From Desulfuromonadaceae bacterium (GTDB taxonomy: Bacteria; Desulfobacterota; Desulfuromonadia; Desulfuromonadales; Geopsychrobacteraceae), in the NCBI GenBank assembly GCA_013138655.1, contig WTCI01000118.1, positions 1-6,205 of the forward strand: 6,205 nucleotides of DNA, read 5' to 3'. The notes under the pieces were generated by a model. That model was not told where the DNA came from and ran no database searches. It worked only from the letters and a program-made list of their open reading frames with translations. This document shows, one piece after another, positions 1 to 4,935 of the stretch (position 1 is the stretch's first letter; every line of letters starts with the position of its first letter). Made by a program: the position numbers and the translations under genes.

Positions 1-23
1 TCAACTGATTGAAGGGATGGAAA

Positions 24-344
24 ATGACGATTTCAGAACGTTATCGGAAGATTTTAGAACAGATTGAAATAGAAGCAGATCGTTTGTATGAGGTTTTACC
101 TGAAAATACAGTAAAAGCCCTTCGCCAGGTTGATCGGGCTGCTGAAGAGATGCAGGATTTCAGCGAATCGGTTGGAGAGATTCCGCAGTTTCAGTTGGAA
201 AGCAAACTTTCTCCTGTGTTACTCAAGGCTCATAGTTGTCTTGATCGTGCCCGGGTGCTGTTGGAAGATGCCGGTCATAGTAAAGAAGGCAGCACTGTCT
301 GGGAAATGGAACAGCTGGTCTATCGTTTGTTAAATGATCTCTGA
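24..344 (+). CDS. Uncharacterised small helical protein
   Basis: I do not recognise this 106-residue protein. ATG 24 is chosen because GAAGGG at 11-16 lies 7 bases upstream as a ribosome site. A TTG at 9 would add five residues but sits just after an in-frame TGA (6-8) and overlaps that site. The product is rich in Glu, Leu, Arg and Gln, with one Cys (in AHSCLDRAR), no signal peptide and no membrane segment, so it looks like a soluble helical protein. A short central stretch with Gly and Pro (near VGEIPQFQ) probably separates an N-terminal helical pair from a C-terminal one. It ends 85 bases before the preferred start of the DUF3467 gene on the same strand, so the two may be cotranscribed. 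Clean frame, good ribosome site and soluble composition support a real gene; the function is unknown. Confidence 0.72.
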   Translation: MTISERYRKILEQIEIEADRLYEVLPENTVKALRQVDRAAEEMQDFSESVGEIPQFQLESKLSPVLLKAHSCLDRARVLLEDAGHSKEGSTVWEMEQLVYRLLNDL

Positions 345-417
345 AAGCAGAATAAGTCCAAGGAAGATGGTCTCGACAAATGTCATGAGATGGCTAAGCA
401 ATTTTTGCGACGCCATC

Positions 418-424
418 AAGGGAG
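418..424 (+). promoter_or_regulatory. Ribosome binding site that sets the DUF3467 start
   Basis: AAGGGAG at 418-424 lies 5 bases before GTG 430. No comparable site precedes ATG 334 at a usable distance. The AAGGA before ATG 367 is only about 2 bases away, too close to work well. This favours GTG 430 over the longer reading. Confidence 0.6.
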
Positions 425-429
425 TGATT

Positions 430-735
430 GTGAAAAAACAGCAGCAGGAAATAAAACTGGAAATCCAGATTGATGACGAAACAGCCAGTGGTCAGTACAT
501 AAATATGGCGGTGGTGAATCACAATGACAGTGAGTTTGTCCTGGATTGTATTTATGTGCAGCCCCAGGCCCCTAAGGCCAAGATCCAGTCAAGACTGATC
601 ACCTCGCCGCGTAACGCAAAAAGGCTGCTGCTGGCATTGCAGAACAATATTCACACTTATGAGCAGCAGTTCGGGGTTATTGATCTGCGTGAAAGTACTG
701 AACCTGTCAACAAATTCAGCAAGCCTGTCCACTGA
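430..735 (+). CDS. DUF3467 domain-containing protein
   Basis: This 101-residue protein matches the DUF3467 pattern, a small cytosolic family of unknown function. The recognisable parts, numbered from GTG 430, are the opening strand EIQIDDETASGQYINMAVV (about 11-29), SEFVLDCIYVQP (34-45), and the segment from SRLITSP through AKRLLLALQNNI (about 54-74), followed by YEQQFGVI (77-84). The remaining 17 residues are a polar tail. The frame is open back to ATG 334, which overlaps the preceding gene by 11 bases. The extra 32 residues are not part of the domain as I know it, and the ribosome site at 418-424 points to GTG 430; family members are usually about 100 residues long. Nothing here shows a biochemical activity. 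The family call is fairly secure and the start moderately so. Confidence 0.85.
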   Translation: MKKQQQEIKLEIQIDDETASGQYINMAVVNHNDSEFVLDCIYVQPQAPKAKIQSRLITSPRNAKRLLLALQNNIHTYEQQFGVIDLRESTEPVNKFSKPVH

Positions 736-779
736 CAAACTAATGTCCCGTGCGGCTAATCCTGTCGGAGGGGATGGTT

Positions 780-1706
780 TCAGGGAGTGATTTCTTTCGT
801 CTTGACCTGATTCCTGCCGCCGTTTTTCGCTTCGTAAAGGGCGTCGTCAGCAGCTCGTATCAGTTCATCGATTGTGCCGTCATAGGTGCCGTCATAAGCG
901 GCAACCCCGAAACTCATGGTCAGTTTGTCTCTCCCCATGGGGGGCGCAAGCGGCAGCGATTCTACTCTTTGGCGGATCCTTTCGGCTATGTTCTGTGCTG
1001 CTTCCAGATCCGTTTCCGGCAGCACTAAACAGAATTCTTCACCACCATATCGCGCCGCCAGGTCGTAGGTTCTTAATTTCTCCTGTAACAGGTCGGAAAT
1101 TTTGACGAGAACTTCATCTCCCACCTGATGGCCATACTGATCATTAACCCGTTTGAAATGATCGATATCGGCCATGATCAGGGAGATCGGGCTGGTGCCT
1201 CGGTAGCAACGATTCAGCTCTGCGGTCAGTTTTTCATACAGGTAACGTCGATTGTACAGGCGGGTCAAGGGATCAGTTTGAGCGAGTTCCAGCAGCAATT
1301 GATTGCTCCGGCGCAGTTCATCTTGTAAAGTTTTCAACTGCATATGGACGTGTACCCGGGCCACCATTTCCGACGGCTCGAATGGCTTGGTAATATAATC
1401 GCTGGCACCGGACTCCAGCCCCTTCACTTTCGTGTCAAGGTCATCATGGCTGGTCAACATGATGACCGGTTTTTCGCGCAAATCCTCCCTGGATTGCAAC
1501 ATTGCCAGAAATTTCAGTCCATCCATTTCCGGCATCTCAATATCACAGAGGATGAGATCGACCTGATTATTGACCAGAAGTTTAAAGCCTTCGATCCCAT
1601 CAGCAGCCTGCAGGATATTAACGAATAATTTGCCGTCAGAAAATATCTGTGTGACCTGAGAGCGGATAGCCTTGGAATCATCAATGATCAGTAAGGTTCG
1701 ATTCAT
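780..1706 (-). CDS. Response regulator diguanylate cyclase (REC-GGDEF)
   Basis: This 308-residue cytosolic protein joins a phosphorylatable receiver domain to a diguanylate cyclase domain, which makes cyclic di-GMP from two GTP. Receiver (about 4-122): acidic pair D9/D10, phospho-acceptor D55 in LCDIEMPEMDG, T85, and K107 in TKPF, so all key residues are present. A short helical linker (about 123-143) leads to the GGDEF domain (about 144-303), with DPLTRLYNRR, metal-binding D180 in MADIDHFKRVND, and active-site GGEEF at 221-225. An inhibitory I-site RxxD (R212-D215) lies exactly five residues before GGEEF, so product inhibition is expected. No EAL domain or membrane segment is present. It is single-receiver, WspR-like in layout. 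AAGTGAG (1713-1719) precedes the ATG by 6 bases. It starts 44 bases after the DAHP synthase stop with no terminator between, so cotranscription is likely. The partner kinase is not in the window. Confidence 0.95.
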   Translation of the reverse strand: MNRTLLIIDDSKAIRSQVTQIFSDGKLFVNILQAADGIEGFKLLVNNQVDLILCDIEMPEMDGLKFLAMLQSREDLREKPVIMLTSHDDLDTKVKGLESGASDYITKPFEPSEMVARVHVHMQLKTLQDELRRSNQLLLELAQTDPLTRLYNRRYLYEKLTAELNRCYRGTSPISLIMADIDHFKRVNDQYGHQVGDEVLVKISDLLQEKLRTYDLAARYGGEEFCLVLPETDLEAAQNIAERIRQRVESLPLAPPMGRDKLTMSFGVAAYDGTYDGTIDELIRAADDALYEAKNGGRNQVKTKEITP

Positions 1707-1750
1707 GGGAATCTCACTTGAATTGCTCTGAAAGCAGCCAAGAAGCTCTT

Positions 1751-2809
1751 TTAGTTTCCAGGTGCGGCAGATAATTTTTCGAAGGTTTTTATCAGCATTT
1801 CTTCTGTTGTTTGCCAGTCAACACACTTGTCGGTGACTGAAACACCATATTGTAGCTGACTGAGATCTTCGGGTATGCCCTGGTTTCCGGCATTCAGGTT
1901 GCTTTCAATCATCACCCCGTTGATATCATTTGTGCCGGCGAGAATTTGTTCGATGACATTGTCCAAAACTTCGCCCTGGCGCTTGTGATCTTTGTAAGAA
2001 TTTGCGTGGCTGCAATCAACCATGATGGAGTGGGGCAGATCGTTTTTTTTCAGCAGCGCGATTGTTTTGGCAATATCTTCCGGGGCATAGTTCGGCCCAT
2101 CATTGCCGCCACGGAGAACGATATGAATATCGGGATTGCCGGTTGTCTGGACAATGGACGACCGTCCCTCGAAGTTGATACCGAGAAAACTGTGCGGTCG
2201 GCAGGCCGCAGCCATGGCATCAGTGGCGATTTTCAATCCGCCATCGGTGCCATTTTTGAACCCGACCGGGAAGGAAAGCCCGCTGGCCATTTCTCGGTGT
2301 GTCTGCGATTCCGTCGTGCGTGCACCGATCGCCCCCCAACTGATCATATCTGAAAGGTAGTGCGGGGTAATCGGGTCAAGCATCTCGCTGGCGATCGGCA
2401 AGCGGAGGTCGGTAATGGCAGCGAAGAGTTGCCGGGCAATGCCCAGGCCTTTTGAAATGCAGTGGGTGCCATCCATGTCAGGGTCGTTGATTAGACCCTT
2501 CCAGCCGACGGTTGTGCGCGGCTTTTCAAAATAGACCCGCATGACGATGAGAAATTGCTGCTGTACTCTGTCTGCCAGTGCTTTAAGTTTTCGGGCGTAT
2601 TCCATGGCTGCTTGAGGGTCATGGATAGAACAGGGACCGACGACAACGATCAGGCGCTTGTCTTCGCCGTGCAATATGGCTTTGATCCTGTCGCGACTGT
2701 CATTGACAAAAGCCGCACTCTCAATCGTTAACGGAAAAACCTGTTTCAGGTCTGACGGGGCAATAATCGGGGTAACTTCATGGACATTCAGATTGTTGGT
2801 TTGAACCAT
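1751..2809 (-). CDS. aroF: 3-deoxy-7-phosphoheptulonate (DAHP) synthase, class I
   Basis: This enzyme condenses phosphoenolpyruvate and erythrose 4-phosphate to DAHP, the first step of the shikimate pathway to aromatic amino acids. The 352-residue length fits the E. coli AroF/AroG/AroH type (about 350). Motifs: VGPCSIHDP, FEKPRTTVGWKGLINDP, GARTTESQTHREMASGLS, GFKNGTDGG, and VDCSHANS. The four expected metal ligands are C60, H268, E302 and D327. The N-terminal extension that carries feedback control in this type is present. The stretch FLGIN...TTGNPD reads closer to tyrosine-sensitive AroF than to AroG, with Gly at 210 where I recall AroG having Ser211; the effector is therefore inferred and unproven. 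A GTG at 2821 would add four residues, but ATG 2809 has GAGGA (2815-2819) 5 bases upstream. The gene heads a likely minus-strand unit with the diguanylate cyclase. Confidence 0.96.
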   Translation of the reverse strand: MVQTNNLNVHEVTPIIAPSDLKQVFPLTIESAAFVNDSRDRIKAILHGEDKRLIVVVGPCSIHDPQAAMEYARKLKALADRVQQQFLIVMRVYFEKPRTTVGWKGLINDPDMDGTHCISKGLGIARQLFAAITDLRLPIASEMLDPITPHYLSDMISWGAIGARTTESQTHREMASGLSFPVGFKNGTDGGLKIATDAMAAACRPHSFLGINFEGRSSIVQTTGNPDIHIVLRGGNDGPNYAPEDIAKTIALLKKNDLPHSIMVDCSHANSYKDHKRQGEVLDNVIEQILAGTNDINGVMIESNLNAGNQGIPEDLSQLQYGVSVTDKCVDWQTTEEMLIKTFEKLSAAPGN

Positions 2810-2814
2810 TGCTA

Positions 2815-2819
2815 TCCTC
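2815..2819 (-). promoter_or_regulatory. Ribosome binding site that sets the aroF start
   Basis: Read on the minus strand, GGTGAGGATAGCA directly precedes ATG 2809, with the core GAGGA 5 bases away. The upstream GTG at 2821 lies inside this site, which argues against it as the start. Confidence 0.65.
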
Positions 2820-2837
2820 ACCAGTCATTAAATATTT

Positions 2838-2867
2838 TTGATAGATTTGTAAATTCTTTGTTGTCAT
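2838..2867 (-). promoter_or_regulatory. Possible sigma-70 promoter for aroF
   Basis: On the minus strand ATGACA (2862-2867, 5 of 6 against TTGACA) and TATCAA (2838-2843, 4 of 6 against TATAAT) are separated by 18 bases. Transcription would start near 2832, about 20 bases before aroF. The -35 box lies inside the terminal inverted repeat of the element at 2861-2966. An alternative -35, TTTACA (about 2848-2853), has no good -10 at the right distance. The match is weak, so this is tentative. Confidence 0.3.
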
Positions 2868-2966
2868 CCCCGATTTATTATCGGGGATCCATGATTTCAA
2901 CAAGTCCATAATTTCAACAAGTTATAAACTGGATTCCTGAGCAGAGAATTGCTTCGGGAATGACAA
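2861..2966. repeat. 106-bp inverted-repeat element with two hairpins (MITE/REP-like)
   Basis: The ends form a 13-base terminal inverted repeat with one mismatch: TTGTCATCCCCGA (2861-2873) against TCGGGAATGACAA (2954-2966). Each end also folds on itself. The left hairpin is ATCCCCGAT / ATCGGGGAT (2866-2874 / 2880-2888), a perfect 9-bp stem with a 5-base loop. The right hairpin pairs 2933-2943 with 2950-2961 through one bulge and one G-U pair, with loop GAGAAT. A 17-base unit, CCATRATTTCAACAAGT, occurs twice in tandem in the middle (2889-2905, 2906-2922). The GTCATTCCCG...CGGGAATGAC style is a familiar class of dispersed non-coding repeat in many proteobacterial genomes; copy number here is unknown. 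No open reading frame fits inside. It lies 51 bases upstream of aroF in the divergent intergenic region. Confidence 0.75.
2889..2922. repeat. 17-bp tandem duplication inside the inverted-repeat element
   Basis: Two adjacent 17-base copies, 2889-2905 and 2906-2922, differ only at the fifth base (G or A) and share ATTTCAACAAGT. They form the loop region between the two hairpins, so this copy may be expanded relative to a one-unit relative. Confidence 0.8.
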
Positions 2967-3102
2967 TTTGCGAGAGCATCATTTTTAGTAAAAACAAAAT
3001 CACCTTAATCTAGCGGTTTTATTGTTGAAAGTCAAAGCCTGGGAGGGTGTCGGACTATCCATGAGCCAGCTGCAAATCCGGCTGTTCGGTCTGTTTAATG
3101 GT
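2967..3102. other. Non-coding remainder of the aroF/yggT intergenic region
   Basis: After the repeat element there is an AT-rich stretch (about 2980-3030), then a more GC-rich part (about 3037-3090). I see no convincing gene, RNA or terminator. A 25-codon frame from ATG 3061 has no ribosome site at a normal distance and runs through the yggT promoter. Any further aroF control sites on the minus strand would lie here but none is recognisable. Confidence 0.5.
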
Positions 3103-3131
3103 TTGACAGTATTTCGAGGTTTCTGTATAAA
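3103..3131 (+). promoter_or_regulatory. Sigma-70 promoter of the yggT-divIVA-yggU operon
   Basis: A perfect TTGACA (3103-3108), a 17-base spacer and TATAAA (3126-3131, 5 of 6) make a near-consensus housekeeping promoter. Transcription should begin near 3138, leaving a leader of roughly 45 bases before yggT. Strong match and correct position suggest constitutive expression; no operator-like palindrome overlaps it. Confidence 0.82.
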
Positions 3132-3184
3132 TTCATAAAATTACGAAGTTTTTCATTGTTGAATTATGGAAAGGTGCTGATCTC

Positions 3185-3469
3185 ATGGATGTTTTGCTTG
3201 TTGCCATCGCCAGGATTATTGACTTGGCATTTAGTATCTATATTTTTATTGTTATTGCCAGGGCGTTGGTCTCCTGGGTCAACCCCGACCCCTACAATCC
3301 TATCGTCCGGTTTCTTCACAAAGCGACAGACCCGGTTCTGTATCGATTGAGAAATATATTGCCGTTTTTGCGGGCTGGAAGTTTCGATTTTTCACCGTTG
3401 GTGCTGCTGGTGCTGCTTTCTGTTGTACAACAGCTGGTCGTCGGTTTTCTTATGCAGATTGCCCATTAA
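3185..3469 (+). CDS. yggT: YggT/YlmG family integral membrane protein
   Basis: This 94-residue membrane protein carries one YGGT repeat. Two hydrophobic helices (about 4-29 and 68-92) flank a loop containing ARALVSWVNPDPYNPIVRFL and a TDPVLYRLRNILP segment, the signature of the family. E. coli YggT has two such repeats (about 188 residues); one repeat is the YlmG form seen in Gram-positive bacteria, cyanobacteria and many Deltaproteobacteria. The family is linked to cell shape, division or membrane processes, but its molecular role is unsettled. The start ATG has AAGGTG (3171-3176) 8 bases upstream. It is the first gene after the promoter at 3103-3131, with divIVA 25 bases downstream, an arrangement that recalls ylmG-divIVA of Gram-positive genomes. 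Confidence 0.93.
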   Translation: MDVLLVAIARIIDLAFSIYIFIVIARALVSWVNPDPYNPIVRFLHKATDPVLYRLRNILPFLRAGSFDFSPLVLLVLLSVVQQLVVGFLMQIAH

Positions 3470-3494
3470 TCTCTCTTCTTGAGGATCAGATCCC

Positions 3495-4025
3495 ATGCGG
3501 ATTACGCCGATCGAAATTCAGCAACACCAGTTCAAGACACGTCTGTTCGGCTATGATACAGCCGCAGTTGACCTTTTTCTGGAAATGCTTGCTGATGAGT
3601 TGGAGCGTCTGCATAAGCAGAACAACGAGTTGAAGGAATCGTTGGCGAGAACCCGAACCGCTTTAGAACAGATGCGTGGTCGGGAAAAAGCTCTCCAGGA
3701 TACGCTGTTGACGGCACAGCAGGTGACCGAGGATCTGAAAGCCAATGCACGCAAAGAGGCAGAGGTTTTACTTGCGGAAGCGCATCTTGAAGGGGAACAT
3801 GTGGTGCGGGATGCCGCCGAGCGTCGGTTGCAACTGATTCGTGAAATCCAGGAGCTTAAACGACAAAAAATTTCCTTTGAAAGCAGTTTGCGGACGATGA
3901 TTGATGGTCATTTGAAATTATTGGACATGGATATCCTGCAAATTGAAGAAGATGATCGGCAAGCTGTCCTGCTTGAGTCATCACAGAATAACCGTCAAAA
4001 AGAAGGGGGTGCTGAGTTCGCCTGA
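3495..4025 (+). CDS. divIVA: DivIVA family coiled-coil protein
   Basis: This 176-residue protein has the DivIVA N-terminal domain (about 1-50: ITPIEIQ, FKTRLFGYD, VDLFLEMLADE) followed by long charged coiled coils (about 35-85 and 90-145) and a polar tail. DivIVA proteins bind negatively curved membrane at poles and septa and recruit partners. Aligned without gaps to B. subtilis DivIVA from residue 1, F13, G19, Y20 and D21 are kept, but the membrane-tip pair F17-R18 is replaced by L17-F18 with Arg at 16. The second coiled coil ends in a segment (SFESSLRTMIDGHLKLL) that matches the B. subtilis C-terminal part. GAGGA (3481-3485) precedes the ATG by 9 bases. The gene sits between yggT and yggU and overlaps yggU by one base. 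In this lineage its exact job is unproven; polarity, division or chromosome-pole attachment are the options. Confidence 0.92.
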   Translation: MRITPIEIQQHQFKTRLFGYDTAAVDLFLEMLADELERLHKQNNELKESLARTRTALEQMRGREKALQDTLLTAQQVTEDLKANARKEAEVLLAEAHLEGEHVVRDAAERRLQLIREIQELKRQKISFESSLRTMIDGHLKLLDMDILQIEEDDRQAVLLESSQNNRQKEGGAEFA

Positions 4026-4324
4026 TGTATCCTTTTTTACAACAAGTTGATGCCGGAGTTATCCTGCTGTTGAAAGTTCAACCGAGGTCGAGTTGCAACC
4101 AGCTTTCCGGTGAACAGGATGGAGCACTGAAAGTGAAATTGACATCGTCACCGGTTGAAGGGGCCGCTAACAGGTGCTGCTGTGAATATCTGGCGAAACT
4201 GTTCGGTATCGCCAAAAATCGAGTCGAACTGGTTGCCGGTGCCAAGTCGCGTAAAAAACGGGTTCTTTTGCACGATTTACAGATTCATCAGGTCTCGGCT
4301 GTTCTCGATACCCACCTGAAATAG
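4025..4324 (+). CDS. yggU: DUF167 / YggU family protein
   Basis: This 99-residue cytosolic protein belongs to the small alpha/beta DUF167 family, of unknown function. The family pattern is clear: KVQPRSS (17-23), GALKVKLTSSPVEGAANRC (33-51), then a helix (EYLAKLFGI) and NRVELVAGAKSRKKRVLL. The last 20 or so residues are less conserved. A run of three Cys (CCCEY) where the family usually has other residues is unusual but not known to matter. Its ATG overlaps the divIVA stop by one base (TGATG), and the nearest purine-rich site (AAGGGGG, about 4003-4009) is 15 bases away. Translation is therefore probably coupled to divIVA. The yggT-yggU pairing is also seen in E. coli, which supports a shared context. 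Confidence 0.92.
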   Translation: MYPFLQQVDAGVILLLKVQPRSSCNQLSGEQDGALKVKLTSSPVEGAANRCCCEYLAKLFGIAKNRVELVAGAKSRKKRVLLHDLQIHQVSAVLDTHLK

Positions 4325-4329
4325 TTCTC

Positions 4330-4358
4330 TTGACAGTCGCTTGATAACAAATTATTAT
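4330..4358 (+). promoter_or_regulatory. Sigma-70 promoter of the fmdB-type gene
   Basis: Perfect TTGACA (4330-4335), a 17-base spacer and TATTAT (4353-4358, 5 of 6) lie just after the yggU stop. The transcript would start near 4365, giving a leader of about 35 bases. No terminator separates yggU from this gene, so read-through from the upstream operon is also possible. Confidence 0.8.
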
Positions 4359-4399
4359 TTGCCTCGTTTTGCCGGAAAACTTTGCTTTGGGGGTAAGTT

Positions 4400-4651
4400 A
4401 TGCCTTTGTATGAATATCAATGTAAGGTCTGCGGATTGGCGTTTGAAGTTCGTCAGAAGTTCTCTGATGCGCCGGTCGAGCAATGTCGCGAGTGTGGCGG
4501 TTCAGTCAAAAAGTTGATTTCGCAGGCCGGTTTTGCACTCAAAGGTGGTGGCTGGTATCAGCAGGGATATTCCCGGAAGTCTTCCTGTGACAGTCCTGTT
4601 GCCGGAAAAAGCGAAGCCTGTGCCGGATGCCCTAAGGTTGCTAACGGTTGA
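4400..4651 (+). CDS. FmdB family zinc ribbon protein
   Basis: This 83-residue protein begins MPLYEYQCKVCG, the hallmark of the FmdB/CxxC_CXXC_SSSS putative regulatory family. Two zinc-binding pairs, C8-x2-C11 and C29-x2-C32, form the ribbon. These are followed by a KGGGWYQQGYS segment (about 48-58) and a Ser/Cys-bearing tail with C63, C74 and C77. The prototype FmdB was proposed to regulate formamidase in a methylotroph, but for most members no target is known. GGGGGT (4389-4394) precedes the ATG by 5 bases. It has its own promoter (4330-4358) and a terminator (4681-4720), so it behaves as a single-gene unit. Family assignment is strong; function is open. Confidence 0.93.
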   Translation: MPLYEYQCKVCGLAFEVRQKFSDAPVEQCRECGGSVKKLISQAGFALKGGGWYQQGYSRKSSCDSPVAGKSEACAGCPKVANG

Positions 4652-4680
4652 TTGTATGATTGTTGTCAGTAAGAGTGAAG

Positions 4681-4720
4681 AAAAGCCCCGCCAGACAAAT
4701 TGTCTGGCGGGGCTTTTCTT
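4681..4720 (+). terminator. Strong bidirectional intrinsic terminator after fmdB
   Basis: An 18-base perfect inverted repeat, AAAAGCCCCGCCAGACAA (4681-4698) against TTGTCTGGCGGGGCTTTT (4700-4717), has a single central base, so the usable loop is a few bases. The GC-rich stem is followed by T-rich sequence (TTTTCTT) and preceded by AAAA, so it can stop transcription on both strands. It isolates the fmdB unit from folD. Confidence 0.93.
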
Positions 4721-4780
4721 CTCCCGCTGTGCAGTCTTTGCGGAAAGCAGGGGAAGGGAGATCGTTTGCTCCGCTGTTTC

Positions 4781-4809
4781 TTTACAATCATAAAACGCTT
4801 ACGTATAGT
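4781..4809 (+). promoter_or_regulatory. Sigma-70 promoter of folD
   Basis: TTTACA (4781-4786, 5 of 6), a 17-base spacer and TATAGT (4804-4809, 5 of 6) lie between the terminator and folD. Transcription would start near 4816, giving an unusually long leader of about 120 bases before the GTG at 4936. Confidence 0.7.
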
Positions 4810-4837
4810 TCAAACTTCATGACACAACTGAAATCGC

Positions 4838-4875
4838 AACGCAGCCGGCGTGGAAAATAACCGGCAAGATGCGTT
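4838..4875 (+). promoter_or_regulatory. Two-helix hairpin in the folD leader
   Basis: AACGCA (4838-4843) pairs with TGCGTT (4870-4875), and the adjoining GCCGG (4844-4848) pairs with CCGGC (4861-4865). An AAGA bulge (4866-4869) lies on the 3' side and the loop has 12 bases (4849-4860). Eleven base pairs in two stacked helices with an internal bulge are more than a simple chance palindrome. It has no T-run, so it is not a terminator. I do not recognise it as a tetrahydrofolate or other known riboswitch. Confidence 0.45.
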
Positions 4876-4923
4876 AGTTTATGGTTTATATGGTACTGGA
4901 GCTCAATTCAAATAGACACAAAC

Positions 4924-4930
4924 GGAGGTG
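4924..4930 (+). promoter_or_regulatory. Ribosome binding site supporting the folD GTG start
   Basis: GGAGGTG, a near-perfect complement of the 16S rRNA tail, lies 5 bases before GTG 4936. It supports the non-ATG start and predicts efficient translation. Confidence 0.8.
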
Positions 4931-4935
4931 TTCAG

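Noticed and set aside
372..391. Small imperfect palindrome TCTCGACAAATGTCATGAGA as an operator upstream of DUF3467.
   Set aside because: The pairing needs a two-base offset and a two-base loop, and no promoter is visible beside it; chance is the simpler explanation.
736..779. Possible terminator between the convergent DUF3467 and diguanylate cyclase genes.
   Set aside because: The 44 bases contain only short, imperfect complementarity and no stem followed by a T-run in either direction.
1946..2353. Plus-strand frame of 135 codons opposite aroF.
   Set aside because: It lies entirely antisense to a DAHP synthase with all catalytic residues intact; no family motif or ribosome site.
3061..3138. 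A 25-codon frame starting MSQLQIRLFG, faintly like the beginning of a SARP/BTAD-type regulator.
   Set aside because: It is very short, has no ribosome site at a normal distance, and its end covers the strong yggT promoter. The resemblance covers only about ten residues.
4660..4860. Open frame of 66 codons on the plus strand across the terminator and folD promoter.
   Set aside because: It includes the whole terminator hairpin and the -35/-10 boxes, has no ribosome site, and its product has no family character.
4816..4935. Tetrahydrofolate riboswitch in the folD leader.
   Set aside because: The conserved core sequences of known THF riboswitches are not present; only a generic hairpin is seen.
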